Positions 25,601 through 36,980 of a stretch of DNA of 64,000 nt are shown one piece after another (the stretch's first letter is position 1; each line of letters starts with the position of its first letter). Position numbers and translations under genes: made by a program. Origin of the DNA: Lepidonotus clava. Lineage: Eukaryota; Annelida; Polychaeta; Phyllodocida; Polynoidae. The stretch covers positions 30,879,075 through 30,943,074 of the forward strand of contig OW387145.1 of the NCBI GenBank assembly GCA_936440205.1, given 5' to 3'. The notes under the pieces were generated by a model. The model had not been told where the DNA came from. It did not search any database and was given only the letters and a program-made list of their open reading frames with translations.

Positions 25601-28278
25601 TTAGGATAATTTCATCGAGGCACATGGATAGAAAATAGACATGCCTGATTATAAGAACAGGTTGGATAAGAGATTCAGAAGACATCCCTACATACAATGT
25701 GTATTTCTAACGCTCAAGAAATTCAAATTTAGACATTTCACGGGAGAATAAAATTCCAAGGGTACAAAAAGGCACAAAATAAGTAGTGAAAATGAAAGAA
25801 AAGAAAAATCCAAATTACACTAAATACTTGTTTGTGCTCCAGTTTCGTAAGTTGGGCACATTGTCATGGACTGAATTTATTGAAGAAACTGTAAGTAGGG
25901 CGTAACCCTCCGCCCCCCGTCACTATCTGTTTTAATTTAAGATACACATATATATTGTCGCTCATTCCCTCCAGTCTCTTATTCTTCTTCAGTATGATAT
26001 GGATAATGCACATAACCATTTAGTGTGCGCCCGTTTGGGCTCAATGCATAATTAATTTCCTTTTCTTTATTCAGAAAAAAACCACTTCTTAGGGGTGTGT
26101 GATCTTCCAGTAGTTGTAAAGTGCATCACCTTAGTCTAACCATTACGAATAATCCATCTTTAAATTTTTCAAGCCTCAAGGTCATTTTCAAAAGTAAGCC
26201 AAAGTGCACCATTCGAAAAGTCCTCGGTAATCGTATAACAACCTCCACCTTTTGGTATAGGGTTTATAAAGAGGAACGCAGGTAAAGATAAGCTAATAAT
26301 TACAAGGGCATTAACCGATTCACATTCCAGGCTGTACTAATTACAACAACAAAAGGTTGGTGAAAAATCAAACAGGTTATACATTGGCCTAATGTACTGG
26401 CTCTGTAATAAAAAAAAAGATAATTATCAAATTAATGTCACTGAGCCTAATTTATCACACATCATGAAGGCCTACCTACCCTGACTACATTGGAGTGAGT
26501 TCAAGTTAAGTACTGGAGCCGGCTTAAGCTTGGCGGTGCGGAATGGTTGGTGCACCTAGCGAGCTTTGACTCTTGGCCCGCGGCCACTGACAGTAACATG
26601 TCACGGGTTTGGCTCAGCCTTATACCGTTATCTGACCAAGCATCAAATATAATAGCGATTTACCCTATTTTTACCGCTGCCTCTCTCAGTATTCTCTTTG
26701 ATGTCCATATATAATTCAGTGCAAGCTTTGTTATTTTTGCTATCCATTCCAGTTAGGAAACGAAATATATTAAGATGCAGAGTCTCACTCTCATTTTAAA
26801 AAATAGAAACTTTTTGAACAGCAGCTTGTTCTGGTTTTAAAAGGTACAAGGAATTCAATGTAAACGTCCGTAATGGGTCTTTATTATTTCAATCTATTTC
26901 TTATAGTACCATTGTTTCAGGTATGTCATTACCTGGCAGAGACCTGCTGAGACAAGCTGGAATGTGCTCTGGTTAATTTGTTGCACAGGTGAATGGTTAG
27001 TAGATATGTCACTCTGAACCACGGAGAAAACAAAGGGGTAAGATTTATAATTAACAGTTAGAGCCCGCCAGCAGGGGTGAGATGCTATAATCCTTTGTTA
27101 GTATAACGACTTAGGCTTTAGGCTTTAACATAATTATGCGGGTTCATTTGTATGTTATTATCTATGTATTGTAAACTCTGACCTGTTGTCGTGTTGATGT
27201 GTTTGTTAACATCTAAAAAACGCCAATGTTCCATTTTCATTAAGTATGCGCTAATATTCTATCTTAATTGAGTCTTGTTTTTCCCATACATTACACTGAC
27301 TCTGACAGATTAAGATGTCAAGGTATTTCGACCCCTTTATAGACCCTTAGTCTTTAGTCCTCTGCCGACAGGGCCAGCTCAATTAATCAATACTTTAGTT
27401 AATACATTAACTCTGCGGCACGCCATGTGCCACTTGTAGCAGATTTCGGGTCGATGCCCGGACCACTGAAGGTATGCTGGGGCCGGCTCCGACTAAAGTA
27501 CAACTAAAAAGTTACCCCAGCATGGCAGAGTCGCCCGTAAAGCTGCGTCACACCATTAGGGTGAAATAGACTGTGACGGCACTTTCAGATATATGTCCTC
27601 TTGTGAAAAAAAATCCTACTGTCACCCTGTACGCTAATAGATGAATGTGGCAATATCCCTGTCCCCTCTTAGTCTCGTGACTTTTTTTTTTACTTCATAT
27701 TATAAGAATCTGTGTTATATTTGAAAGCTTCCCCTCGAGTCTCAGGTAATAAATTAAGTTTTTTTTATGGAGGAAATTTCAAAGAAGGCATTGTGAAAAC
27801 GTACGTACTAGGACTACTATCACAAGTAGCAGTGTAGATTACTTATGACTCTGATGGTGTCCTGAGCAGGACAAGCGTCCTCTAAATGTTGTCAATATTT
27901 GTTTTGAAACAGTTTTGAAGAAAAAATTTGACCATCAAATAGAAAGGATATGATTACAGATTAATCTACAGCAGCCGCAAAAATGAACAAGCGACATTCT
28001 TAATCCAGTATCATTGAATTGTCAACAAAGATATCGTACATGTACAAACAAACCCCAACCAACCCAAAACAACTTGCCCACTGTGTCACCGTGCTCAGTA
28101 CATACAAACACACCCATTGAGTGGTGGTCACACCACACGGCATGGCCCCCGGCACCACAGCGTTATGCCAGGCCCAGCGTGACTTACCTGTCTTGTCGTC
28201 GCTGCCGGCCGTAGTACCCTGGAGGACGGCGCCCAGGAGGAGGGCCGCCCCCAGGAGGACCAACCAGGTGCGTCTCAT
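10410..28278 (-). CDS. secreted, probably GPI-anchored alpha-carbonic anhydrase with Asp-rich insertion
   Basis: This is a complete minus-strand gene. Coding exons are 28278-28188, 15777-15637, 14878-14573, 13495-13350, 12532-12437, 11935-11872, 11335-11169 and 10658-10410. All have GT/AG borders and phases that join to a 419-residue frame. Alpha-carbonic anhydrases interconvert CO2 and bicarbonate. Visible hallmarks are QSPIDI (97-102), NNGH with proton-shuttle His178, QFHFHWG with zinc ligands His205 and His207, GSEH (Glu217), LEMHIV with the third ligand His230, and SLTTPTC (312-318) with the catalytic Thr314. Cys90 and Cys318 match the disulphide of extracellular members. A signal peptide (1 to about 24) and a hydrophobic tail (402-419) place it on the cell surface or in the secretory path. 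Residues about 126-170 form an Asp/Glu-rich insertion absent from ordinary family members. A role in shell calcification is inferred from resemblance to molluscan nacrein-type enzymes. Confidence 0.93.
13745..14572. repeat. intronic minisatellite built from the exon 3 donor junction
   Basis: About 15 tandem copies of a roughly 55-bp unit fill the start of carbonic anhydrase intron 3. Read on the minus strand, each unit carries a version of AACAACGGCCACACAGGTGA, that is, the last codons of exon 3 (Asn-Asn-Gly-His-Thr) plus the splice donor, followed by about 35 bases of intron ending in CTCTATGGAC. The copies nearest the exon are closest to the genuine junction at 14,573; those toward 13,750 are more diverged, for example CCACAAAG before GTGAG. 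Every legible copy keeps a GTGAG donor core. Confidence 0.92.
14573..14878 (-). CDS. carbonic anhydrase exon 3 with acidic insertion
   Basis: Exon 3 (102 residues with its split codons) starts at VDKWSSLFPDECGS and includes QSPIDI. It then departs from the family with about 45 residues rich in Asp and Glu, including nine consecutive Asp, before rejoining at SLFNNGH. In canonical enzymes the corresponding segment between QSPIDI and NNGH is short, so the insertion sits in a surface loop near the active-site entrance. The DNA is a GAT/GAC trinucleotide-like tract, so replication slippage is a likely origin. Reading frame and flanking motifs are intact. Confidence 0.92.
15317..15628 (+). mobile_element. 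tRNA-type SINE, copy 1, abutting exon 2 donor
   Basis: About 310 bases align almost throughout with the element at 33,510-33,798. Shared blocks are GGCCCCCAGTA, CCCCTGCTGATCGTAT, a B-box-like GGTTCAATTCC, CACTAAGGGATGAGGTACAG and GCCGTGAAAATGACCCT. It ends in ACTCACTCACTCACTC. This copy keeps a TATCGGTACGGCGTAAAACA segment missing from the other. It is antisense to the carbonic anhydrase gene. Its tail stops about nine bases from the donor of exon 2. Confidence 0.8.
15637..15777 (-). CDS. carbonic anhydrase exon 2: acidic His-containing linker
   Basis: The exon encodes residues 31-78, between the signal peptide and the catalytic core. It is rich in Asp, His, Lys and Gly (for example DDGDDTDHTHHG) and ends with HTWSYNIDKEQLG, the Trp-Ser-Tyr motif that opens alpha-carbonic anhydrase domains. 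Acceptor CTTCAG and donor GGTGAGT give phase 1 on both sides. The acidic linker could bind calcium; that is inference. Confidence 0.88.
18744..19108. mobile_element. piggyBac-type MITE with TTAA target duplication
   Basis: Perfect terminal inverted repeats, AGGGAGCCAAAAGCAAT at the left and its exact inverse at the right, enclose a 365-bp AT-rich body with no coding capacity. TTAA flanks both ends (18,740-18,743 and 19,109-19,112), the target duplication expected for piggyBac-superfamily transposition. The terminal repeats are undamaged over 17 bases, so the insertion is likely fairly young. It lies in carbonic anhydrase intron 1. Confidence 0.88.
20743..20908. repeat. three-copy tandem repeat, about 54-bp period
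   Basis: Three imperfect units share CATCTGTCAGGTAGTA and TAGCTCATACC-like ends. The unit contains CTGTCAGGTAGT, which looks like a splice donor on the plus strand, but no exon is recognised next to it. Confidence 0.75.
22413..22614. repeat. pair of near-perfect hairpins
   Basis: At 22,413-22,451 the arms GGTGCGAATAAGA and TCTTATTCGCACC are perfect over 13 bases around a 13-base loop. At 22,577-22,614 GTCTGCGGTCTTTCTG pairs with CAGAAAGTCCGCAGAC over 16 positions with one mismatch and a 6-base loop. Both lie in carbonic anhydrase intron 1 and are probably parts of a small foldback transposon, but no outer ends were defined. Confidence 0.7.
27420..27580 (+). mobile_element. possible SINE or foldback fragment
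   Basis: A GC-rich block holds a B-box-like GGGTCGATGCCCG and inverted arms ATGCTGGGG and CCCCAGCAT about 30 bases apart. No target duplication or second copy is visible in this window, so the assignment is weak. Confidence 0.25.
28188..28278 (-). CDS. carbonic anhydrase exon 1: start codon and signal peptide
   Basis: ATG at 28,278-28,276 has A at -3. It begins MRRTWLVLLGAALLLGAVLQ followed by GTTAGSDDKT, a basic start, a Leu/Ala-rich core and small residues for signal peptidase cleavage near TTAG. The exon ends CAG before GTAAGT, leaving one base of a split codon that joins exon 2. No other in-frame ATG lies upstream without an intervening stop in the inspected stretch. Confidence 0.9.
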
Positions 28279-28394
28279 CCTTAACTGCCGGGGAAGTTAA
28301 CTGTAAAGTCCTCCTGTGTGGTAATAGTGTATAGGTGTGGAGTGTGGTAGCACCTGGAGTGGTGGCTGATGTGTGAGTGAGTAGTGTGTGTGTG

Positions 28395-28432
28395 AGTGGC
28401 CGCCTGGAGGTGGGACTGGGCTTTTTGTAGGC
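28395..28432 (-). promoter_or_regulatory. weak TATA-like element upstream of carbonic anhydrase
   Basis: On the minus strand CTACAAAAAG at 28,430-28,421 sits about 145 bases before the ATG, which would place a start near 28,395 and give a 5' UTR of about 115 bases. The match to TATA consensus is imperfect. A spliced 5' UTR with a start farther away cannot be excluded. Confidence 0.25.
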
Positions 28433-28892
28433 CGTTTGGTGCTCCCACTACCGGGAGGCTGCAGGCTTAAGGCGCACCCACCCACTGACTACAGGACTGA
28501 CTGGCGCTAAGCTCCGGAGCCAAAGGTACTACCTACGGAGCTGGACCCACTGTTGGCTATGCCAGTATGGTGCGCCGCAAGTCGACCAATGGAAATTTAT
28601 TTAATTTTAGTAATTGTTCGACGCCACTCTGTTATTGAAGTATTGGTAGTATAAAGTCTGTTTGTACGTACGATGACGGTACTCAAATTATGACAGGTTA
28701 GCCCGATCGCATTATGAGAGAGTAAGATTTGAAGGTCTGAAAATAGAGATTTTCCCTGATCCGCCCTACAGTATTGACGGTTCCTTTTTCAAACACTAGA
28801 CCAGCTGATTAGAACATATATAAATATCTAATAGCCCCGACTAATAGCATAGCATTCCAGGGATTCGACAAACGAAAAATGAGTGGCATGGT

Positions 28893-28951
28893 GGATCTAT
28901 GATATATATATATTTCATTTCTATGATCTATGATATATATATATTTCATTT
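28893..28951. repeat. two-copy AT-rich direct repeat
   Basis: CTATGATATATATATATTTC occurs twice about 31 bases apart, in the region upstream of the carbonic anhydrase gene. It is a simple local duplication. Confidence 0.8.
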
Positions 28952-31900
28952 CAACACATTTTTTCCGTTAATTGCTTTCATCTCATATTTGATAATCTCA
29001 AAAGAAGTGTAAAAAAAAAAAAATTATATTGAAAAAATCAATTTGTTTCCACTCGGCGCCCCATATACCTGTGTATTTTTCCGTGGGCCGTGTGGTCTCC
29101 CACCCCCACACACGTGAGTACACACCGACACTCTCTCACTGTGTCTCACTCACACCTCAACTCTCACACCGATTGCCGGTGAAATCGTTAACGTAGTGGC
29201 AGTTAGGAATTAGTATATGTATGCTATGTAAGCAGATGTAATGGTATAGTTCTCTGGAAGTCAGAATGTGGTGTGAAGTGAGAGGTGACGTTTTGTAGTT
29301 CGTGCGCTAGATATTAGCAGACATTAGCTATATCAGTTATGTCCTACTTACAATTTTGCAGAAGTCTCTCATCTAAATGCAGGTAGTTTTTAAGACTCCC
29401 ATTTGTTAAGTAAACACAGTTTGGGCCATATTTTCGTAATTGATTAGGCTAATCAGAGAGATTTTCAGTAGTGTCCCATAATTAAAAATTCTGTCAGAGA
29501 ATCACAATGAAGTTTCAGGTAAATTTGGCACCTGATAATCCTTCTTTTAGAGTATTAAGCACTACATTCATTGGTAATTATTGTTGTCAAATAAACTAGT
29601 TTGTTGTAAAAGACATAATTGTTAACCGTGATACCCAAATTTAAATGTTTACCTGATCAGCCTCGAGATCATGTGTTATACTATATGCCCTGTTACTTTG
29701 TCCTTGAGTATCTAATAGAGGTTCAACCTCATGGAGGTCATGTCATCTTTTCAAAAAGAAAACATATAGTTAAGACAAAAATCAAGCAGATTGCAAATTT
29801 GGTTGTTGCAATAATACCTTAGACTTCTGAGGCAATTTAGTGTTAATTTTCACTTTATTGACCTACCTTATTTCAGTGTTGTGGAGTAATTGGTAAATCT
29901 TTTTTTTTTTAAATACACAGAGAATTGACTCAGTATTCTGCCCCAGATGATCCAGGCAAATCCCGGAACCGAAAGACACTGAACAAATATAGATATTCAG
30001 GTATATTGGACTAGTCTCAGGTTCCCCTCAACTGGGATGAACTGTTTTCTCACCGATATGGAAACCTTGGTTGGCCTACCGGGAAGTGGCTGACCTTTGT
30101 CAAAACCTATGGGATCACGATTCTGACAAACAGTTTTGTCTAAAACATTGGATTTACTGAGGTAACTTGCAGCGGGATGGATTCAATTACTTTGCACAGT
30201 TTTTAAGTTCTTTATGTAAACTGCAATTCTGAGGTCATCCAGCTAAAGTTGATTGTCCAGCATGTTACAGTAGTACTGTTAATACAGGAAGGAATAGAAG
30301 TAAGTAAAACTCATATATTACGTAGAAACTTTTTTCCCTCATCCATGATAAATGTTTATCTCTTATCAACGTAATTAATGCTAACTAAGGCATACTCAAT
30401 AATTTAGACTCCTGGGTCAGTCTCTGTCCAATTGGACCATCAAATTGATAAAGAATATAGACAAGCTAAAACATTAGTCGGAGAAAGACACTGGATCAAA
30501 CGATATTGGGTTAATGATACATATCACATACCTGACTTCCAATTTACCCTTCAGTAATAGTCGATCACTTGTATTGGGAAGAATGAGCTAGGTTACCCCG
30601 AACGGCAATCCCCTCCCCCCTTAACGCCTAGGCCTATAGGCCACTGACCCCGGGAGAAGGAGGGTAGGGGAGTTCCTGAGAACCTATACAAAGGTAGGTG
30701 CCTACTGCCAAAACAGCTGCCAAAGGTGCAGGAAGTAAACTTCAGGTAAATGGCAATAGAGGGAGAGAAGGTGGGGAGAGGGTGGGGGGTCAACTCATCT
30801 TTAGCTATAGGTAGGGAGCGTTCAACTTCCATGAGGGTTAGATGTAAGGATTGAGCTGGGGAATGGGTTTTCATTTAGAGATGCAAATGATGGTTGTGTC
30901 AAGAGCAGGAGGAGGGTGAATGAAGGAAAAGAGGTCAATTAGGTCAACTCAGATAACAAAATTCAAAATTACGAGTATGTATGGGAAAAACTTGCACTAG
31001 TCAGCCACGAAAGGTGTCAGTTTGATAATAGGTAATGACACTCAAAAAGTCAGTGCTTCCCCCCCCCCCCTACCCTCGGGACCTAACCCAAAAAACCCTC
31101 ACTGCTTGGGGTACGTCAGACTGCGGCGTTGTTTAGGTTGTACCTAAGTGTGCCAGGTCAACGTCCCGGACCCTTTTTATGAACCTCTGTAGACTTGTCC
31201 TTAGCCATATCCTACAATAAAAATGCCGATTTCTATCGACACACAAACACGGGTTGCGATACATAATCACGGCAATGTCGTCGATAAGATTTGGCAATAT
31301 GTTGGTATTTGTTAATGGCCAAATGTAGTATTAATTGATTTTATTTAAAAACATAAATATTCGTTATTTTTGTGTTTGTTTGTTAATACAGCCATTAAAC
31401 GGGATGATACCGGGTTTATGAACAAAAGAAAGTCACAACGAGCCCGCATCCTTGTTGAACTAAAATATGCTGAGTAATGAACAAAAGGTATGAATGAGAA
31501 ATAATTATTTCTTTCCATGTAAGACCCATATAATCGATGATCCGTGTCTAAATACCTCATTGGGTTTCCTTATCCTTTTATACAGAGGTTCATTGAACCC
31601 ATGAATGTAGGCAAAATAGTGTATAGTTATACATTATCACTGATCATGTGTCATACATTATTGCAGCTATGTTCGTGGGAAAAAAAGAAGTAAACATGCA
31701 GATTTATCCATTTGTGTTTTTACGCACATGGAATGTTTGTTAGGAAATAAATAGTTACGTTTCTTTGGTAGCAAAGTTGTTTCCCAGCCCATGAATCGTT
31801 ACACCCTCTGGAATCTGGTAGACACGCAACCTGTTCGTGTGGCTGAGGATCTAGACCTATAAGTTGAAGGCCTGAACATAAGTGCATGCAAGGCACAGTC

Positions 31901-33497
31901 GTGGACATGAATATAGCAGGTAGATAATATAGATACGGTACATACAGCTAGGGAGTTTGGTGAAATATTAATACTACGTTTCATATATTGGTACGTTCAA
32001 TGGGTACTCCATAGACACCAAATACAAGGGACACTAATTTATAATTACATGTATCCAGAAATACCGAATTGCCACTCTATAATTATAGTTTCGCTCATTG
32101 CTCAGTCGACTATTTTAGCCAAATTTCGCACGATACAGGCTTTTAAGGTTATAGATTTATATCCCTTTAGAAAGTTGGATAGAAGTTGTTTAATAATTCA
32201 AAAAAGCCTATCGAAATGTATCGGTTTTGCAATAGAAAATCAAAATAATTTCAAGTATTCCCTTCATTGTCCGACATTGCGAAGGTTTGCACCACCCGTT
32301 CATTAGATTTCAAGAGTGATGAAGAGTAGACTGCCGTGTTTGTTTAGACAAATAACGGAAATGGTCCCTACTTGAATAAAGTGCCTCTTTCTCCTTTAGT
32401 TGTGATAAGACAATGCAAGATTAGATAGAGATACTTTGTATAAGAAAAACAAGGAATACGATAGGCCTGTGTATGCTAATATTCGCGAAAAACCATACTT
32501 TGAACTTTGATTTCCTTTTTTTTTTTTTAGAAAACCTACTCTAATTAAACGTTGTTTTATAATTTTGTAATCATCTCCCAACTACTATCTGTAGGCTCAG
32601 CTGAAATTAGGATATTTTTACTATCCTCTGACATGTCACCAACAAATGTAGATCTAAAGAAATATGGGTTTCTTCTGATTGCAAGATTTACATAAGAGAA
32701 GTTACTTGATCTTTCTATTAGAGCATTGCACTAAATTTCAGAGTCTGTTCAAAAGTGTGATGTAAGAGCAAGGCATGCAGGGTTTATTTAGGGTTGTACT
32801 CTGACCTGGGCGATTCAAAATGAATGAGGGGAGGGGAGGGGGGGGGGTCGGCCGCTGTAATGATATTTGATGAATGGACATCAAGTACATGACTTTAGCA
32901 AATAATTTGTACCCTATTAGATTCCCTAAAATTCGTGCCACTATAATTACAAGGCTTCAAAGTTCGTGATAGCTGATCCATCATAAAAGCAAAGAAAGCA
33001 GCCTCTATCATGCATACAGACACTGACCCACGACGGCTTGTCATTCAGTAGTCACAATCATCATAATTATAGCAATACAGTGCGAATTGTGATTTCCCTT
33101 GAATGGTCAAAGACTGAGGAATTATCTCTCATAGTTTTGATACCATATCAGAGATATCCTACAAATATGCCAAGGTCTGATAATCCTAGCCCCCCGCCCG
33201 ATGTAGGGGGTGATAAGACTAGACACCGGATGATCCAGGCTCCTGTGATCTACTCAGGATAGATATGAGGAGATATAACCAGGGCTAAATATAGGCATAC
33301 TTAGGATAACTATTACCAAATTGGGCTACTGTTAAGATAAAACAAGGATTGTGTTATCAAGTTTTTTGGTAAAATAATGTAATGTTTTTGGCTACTTATA
33401 GTCGTGATTCATTATTATGTTTACCATACCAAAGTTACCTGAGGCAAGGAGGTATAATCTTATATATTGCTGATTACTTCACTACTCATTTGTTATA

Positions 33498-33810
33498 TAA
33501 TGTAAATAGCGATCCCCGTGGGGGTCCGGGTAAGAAAAGGCCCCCAGTAGCCCCTGCTGATCGTATGAGGCGACGATAGGGGGGACCCAGCACTGACCAA
33601 GTGGTTCTTTGGGTTCAATTCCCGGTTGGTGCTGTGGTTCACTAAGGGATGAGGTACAGCAAAAATGATTTCCGGGTTTTGATACCCTGCTGTTTGCCCG
33701 CCCTGTCATGTTCATCTCATAGATTCGATCACCCAAAGACAAAATTCGTCCCAACTGGTTTTCGCCATGAAAATGACCCTGACACTCACTCACTCACTAA
33801 TGTAAATAGT
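33498..33810 (+). mobile_element. tRNA-type SINE, copy 2, with target duplication
   Basis: This is the same family as the element at 15,317-15,628, with a B-box-like GGTTCAATTCC and an ACTCACTCACTCACT tail. TAATGTAAATAG flanks it on both sides (from about 33,498 and about 33,799), a 12-bp target duplication of the kind made by LINE-driven retroposition. About 28 bases before the tail are absent compared with copy 1. Open frames crossing it are not real genes. Confidence 0.88.
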
Positions 33811-35581
33811 GAAGTTTTGGTTTGTGGTTTGAATAGTCAAGCACAATGTAACATCATGAGTGTCCTTTACATTCCTTAAGTACTCTGAGAGCCATAGACA
33901 CATTGCTTTCACATAGATATAGAATGGTAGATAGTCATAGAACAGACAAGTGGAGGCAAAGTGAATTTACGATTTAACCAATTCTATGAATATCCGTTAT
34001 GCAAATAGAGAATGATTAATAAAAGTATTACATGAAATAACACCAGTATTTATTACGCATTTATATAACCCTGAGGTACTCTCCCACGGATGTTTGGAAA
34101 TGATTTATGAGTGCGTCATTAACACATGAGTTATAAAGGGTGTTGATGGCGGCTTGTAAATAGAAATGACACAAATCCCAAAGCTCAGTGGGAGGTTATC
34201 GTTCTATCTGTACGTCCCTCCCAAGCCTTTAGGCTTTGGTGTCCTGATTATGATAGGAGCGATATCCAGTGATACCAGCAGGGAATTGTAAGGTCAACAC
34301 TCCAGCAGATACTAGAATTTGTTCTGAATTACAAACTGATAGATTGGTATTATGGCGCAGTTTCATCATTGAGGTGATTATTTGCATTCATAAAATATCT
34401 ATATTGATAGTATTAAATAGTACATGTAGGCCTATATGGGGCAATCATTATGAAAACCATGTTTGTCATATCACTGGGTCTTTTTGAATGAGTAAATTAT
34501 GTTTGGTTGAACACACAGTTAGGAACTCTAATGATAGTGAATGGACAATGGGTGAAGTTGGAGCAGAGATTTCTTTTTCTTGGAAAAGCTTTGTTGACTG
34601 CCTTCAGACGTGTCTGATCTTCCAGACAATACAAATGAGGTTGATATTTACCATATGTTACCATAGCAACCGCAAATATGGGTTTATTAATTGCAAGCTT
34701 AAGGCAAAACATCTCATCTCAAGAGTACATATCCCTACATGAAAGCAAGTGTTTTTCGTCAAAACAATGACATGGAATGTAGTAAATGACTGCTTTTCAT
34801 GGAAACAACACACAATTCATGTTATATGCGGGTGAAAAGGGAACAAGAATGATAACGAATAAGTACCCAAATTACATCCCTTCCCTAGTAATATTGATGT
34901 TTACTGAACGTGTCGATGTCAGTTAACCCTATCTATATATATATAGAGAGAGAGAGTGATAGGAAAATAGTCCTGGCGGTCGCAGCAGGATAGGCCCTAT
35001 ACGTTTTCAATATAAACAACGTTGTTTCCTGAGTAGTTTATCGGGTTTTACTAATGACATCACTATACCAACAATAATCGAGAAAATTGATATCCGGTTT
35101 CAGTTTTGTTTTTCACGGTGAAGATGGCATATATTTCACTAATATAACTGGCTCTCTATCTAGAGATTGAAATGGATTTCATTTTCTCTACTAAAACTAC
35201 CCCCTCGAGTTCAAGCATGCTGCAAAAAATACCGATACATTCTGCACGGCAACTTCTAGGCCATAGAGAGAATTGTGCCAGAAATGAACAGGACTCCCTG
35301 AGAGCGTGTGGTGGGGACCTATGATCCTCCGTCATGCTTGAGTACCTTCAAATCTATCATGTTTTCCCCTCCGCGCACAATGTAACTGTTGTTCCAATCA
35401 TATCGCCGGGACTAATTTACCATTGATTACGTATGGTTTTTGTTGTTGCCAATTATTTACAAGCAAATTAGAATTTTAATCTTTAAATCGACTTATTGTC
35501 ATGCATTGCATACTTGCTTGTAAGTATATAAGAGTAGATCTTGATTTTTATCATCCCTCTTCATTTGCCTCTATTGAAGTT

Positions 35582-35841
35582 GCAGCGACGACGGACCATT
35601 ATAGAGCCCCATATGCACTAGGACACTTTGGGCCTCGGCAATCTTACTTTCCCCTGACCGCCTGTCAGTATGCTATATTGAAATATACATGTTTGATAAA
35701 ATCACTGGGAAAATCGTCCGGCGATTCAGACCAAACGTGCTTATTTCAATATAGCATACTCGGGCGGTCAGAGGAACATGTGATCGCCGAGGCTTAAAGT
35801 GCCCTAGTGGTAATGGGGCTTTGGTCTAGAGACGCCGCTGC
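35582..35841. mobile_element. long foldback (inverted-repeat) MITE
   Basis: The two halves are imperfect inverse copies over about 100 bases each. Matching blocks include GAGCCCCAT with ATGGGGCTT, GGCCTCGGC with GCCGAGGC, CTGACCGCC with GGCGGTCAG, and AGTATGCTATATTGAAATA with its inverse. The outer ends begin GCAGCG and end CGCTGC. The spacer is about 60 bases. The transcript would be a strong hairpin. No coding content; target duplication unclear. Confidence 0.8.
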
Positions 35842-35983
35842 CACATGCGAAATGCATGTAGCGTTTCCATAATGTTATATGGTTCGACGATTTCGTCGCC
35901 CCTGCTGCACATATAAATGGAAATGCACCATATTTGTGTCAAAGTTTGCCTCAAGGGGTACTATAGATAGAAACGGTAGAAAT

Positions 35984-36980
35984 TGTGACGTTCTCTGGTA
36001 AGTCGGGGTTGCCGATTCTTACAGCAGAGGAACGTGGGGATTGTTCGGGTCTCGGGGCGGACGGGGAATCCGGGCCAAGAACCGAGATGTGTTTTTAGAG
36101 TCGTGCCTCGCGCACGAGGGGGGGGCTGAGCGAATCGGTCGGGAATCGGTGCTCGATGTCAAACGGAGGACTGCGGGGAAGGGAAATTATGGTAGGGGTA
36201 CGGGTCGGCCGGGGTTCGTCTCGCTCTATCTCCCAGACCTGCATTCACCCCTACTGGCCGGTCCACCCCGTGGTTCCGGTCCGCGGGGCCGTCGGGCCGA
36301 CGGTCGCCTATTGTTTGGTAGCGTGGGGCCGAGCCTGCCGCGCCCTCGTCCCCGCGGACTTCGTTCCTTCGTTCCGCCCTTCATGCCTCCGTGCCATGCT
36401 GCGCCTACGCTTCCGGGACGGCTTCTGGCCTTCGTGCCCTACTTCGGTCCTCCGTTCCTCGTTCCTCGGGCCGTCGGGGCCCTACCCTAAGTTTCTCCTA
36501 TTTATCTCGAACTTCAACTGTTTTATCCTAACTTCTGGTTAATTGCTCGGATCGGCTCATCTTAGCGGTTGTTTCAGGAAAGAAGACACGTCTGGACACA
36601 AGGAGAACTGTTAAAGAACTCTGTTTATTCGGGCCTCACCGCCCCTTTATATACCCTAGAGGTCAGCCCTGATTGGCTGCTTTCAGTCACGTGATCTACA
36701 ACTGACGTCACTTCCGGTTTACATTCTCGTTTCCGGTTTACATATCACTTCCGGTTTACATCTTTCCGGGTCTCGTTCCTTTACATATTCGTTCCTTTAC
36801 ACTTTCGTTCCTTTACATATTCGTGCCTCTTTTTCGGGCTTTTTACACTTTCGTTCCTTTTTACATATTTCGTTCTTTTACACTTTCGTTCCTTTTACGA
36901 ACATATATACCTTTTATAATATTACCTTATTTTCTCTTATTTTGATCTCTACATATTTGGATGAATAGGCATTCATCACA
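35984..36980 (-). mobile_element. solo-LTR-like fossil of an LTR retroelement
   Basis: A 997-bp block starts TGTGA and ends TCACA, the short inverted ends typical of LTRs, and is flanked on both sides by AAAT, a possible 4-bp target duplication. On the minus strand a promoter motif TATATAAAGG (near 36,650) is followed within about 25 bases by AATAAA, the usual compact U3/R order. The left half is unusually GC-rich. No internal coding region or second LTR is visible, so it is best read as a solo LTR. The family is not determined, and age cannot be judged from one copy. Confidence 0.5.

Larger units (their letters stand above)
15778..28187 (-). other. 12.4-kb intron 1 of carbonic anhydrase
   Basis: The intron separates the signal-peptide exon from the rest of the gene. 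Besides the piggyBac-type MITE at 18.7-19.1 kb, hairpins at 22.4-22.6 kb, a three-copy repeat at 20.7-20.9 kb and a possible SINE at 27.4 kb, it is AT-rich with no exon recognised on either strand. Confidence 0.75.

Noticed and set aside
26500-26640. GC-rich patch considered as a tRNA gene
   Set aside because: No A-box/B-box pair at tRNA spacing and no cloverleaf could be drawn.
33482-33793. Minus-strand frame of 103 codons
   Set aside because: It is entirely within SINE copy 2.
36041-36542. Two overlapping Arg/Gly/Pro-rich frames with up to 149 codons
   Set aside because: They lie wholly inside the GC-rich part of the solo-LTR-like fossil and show only compositional bias.
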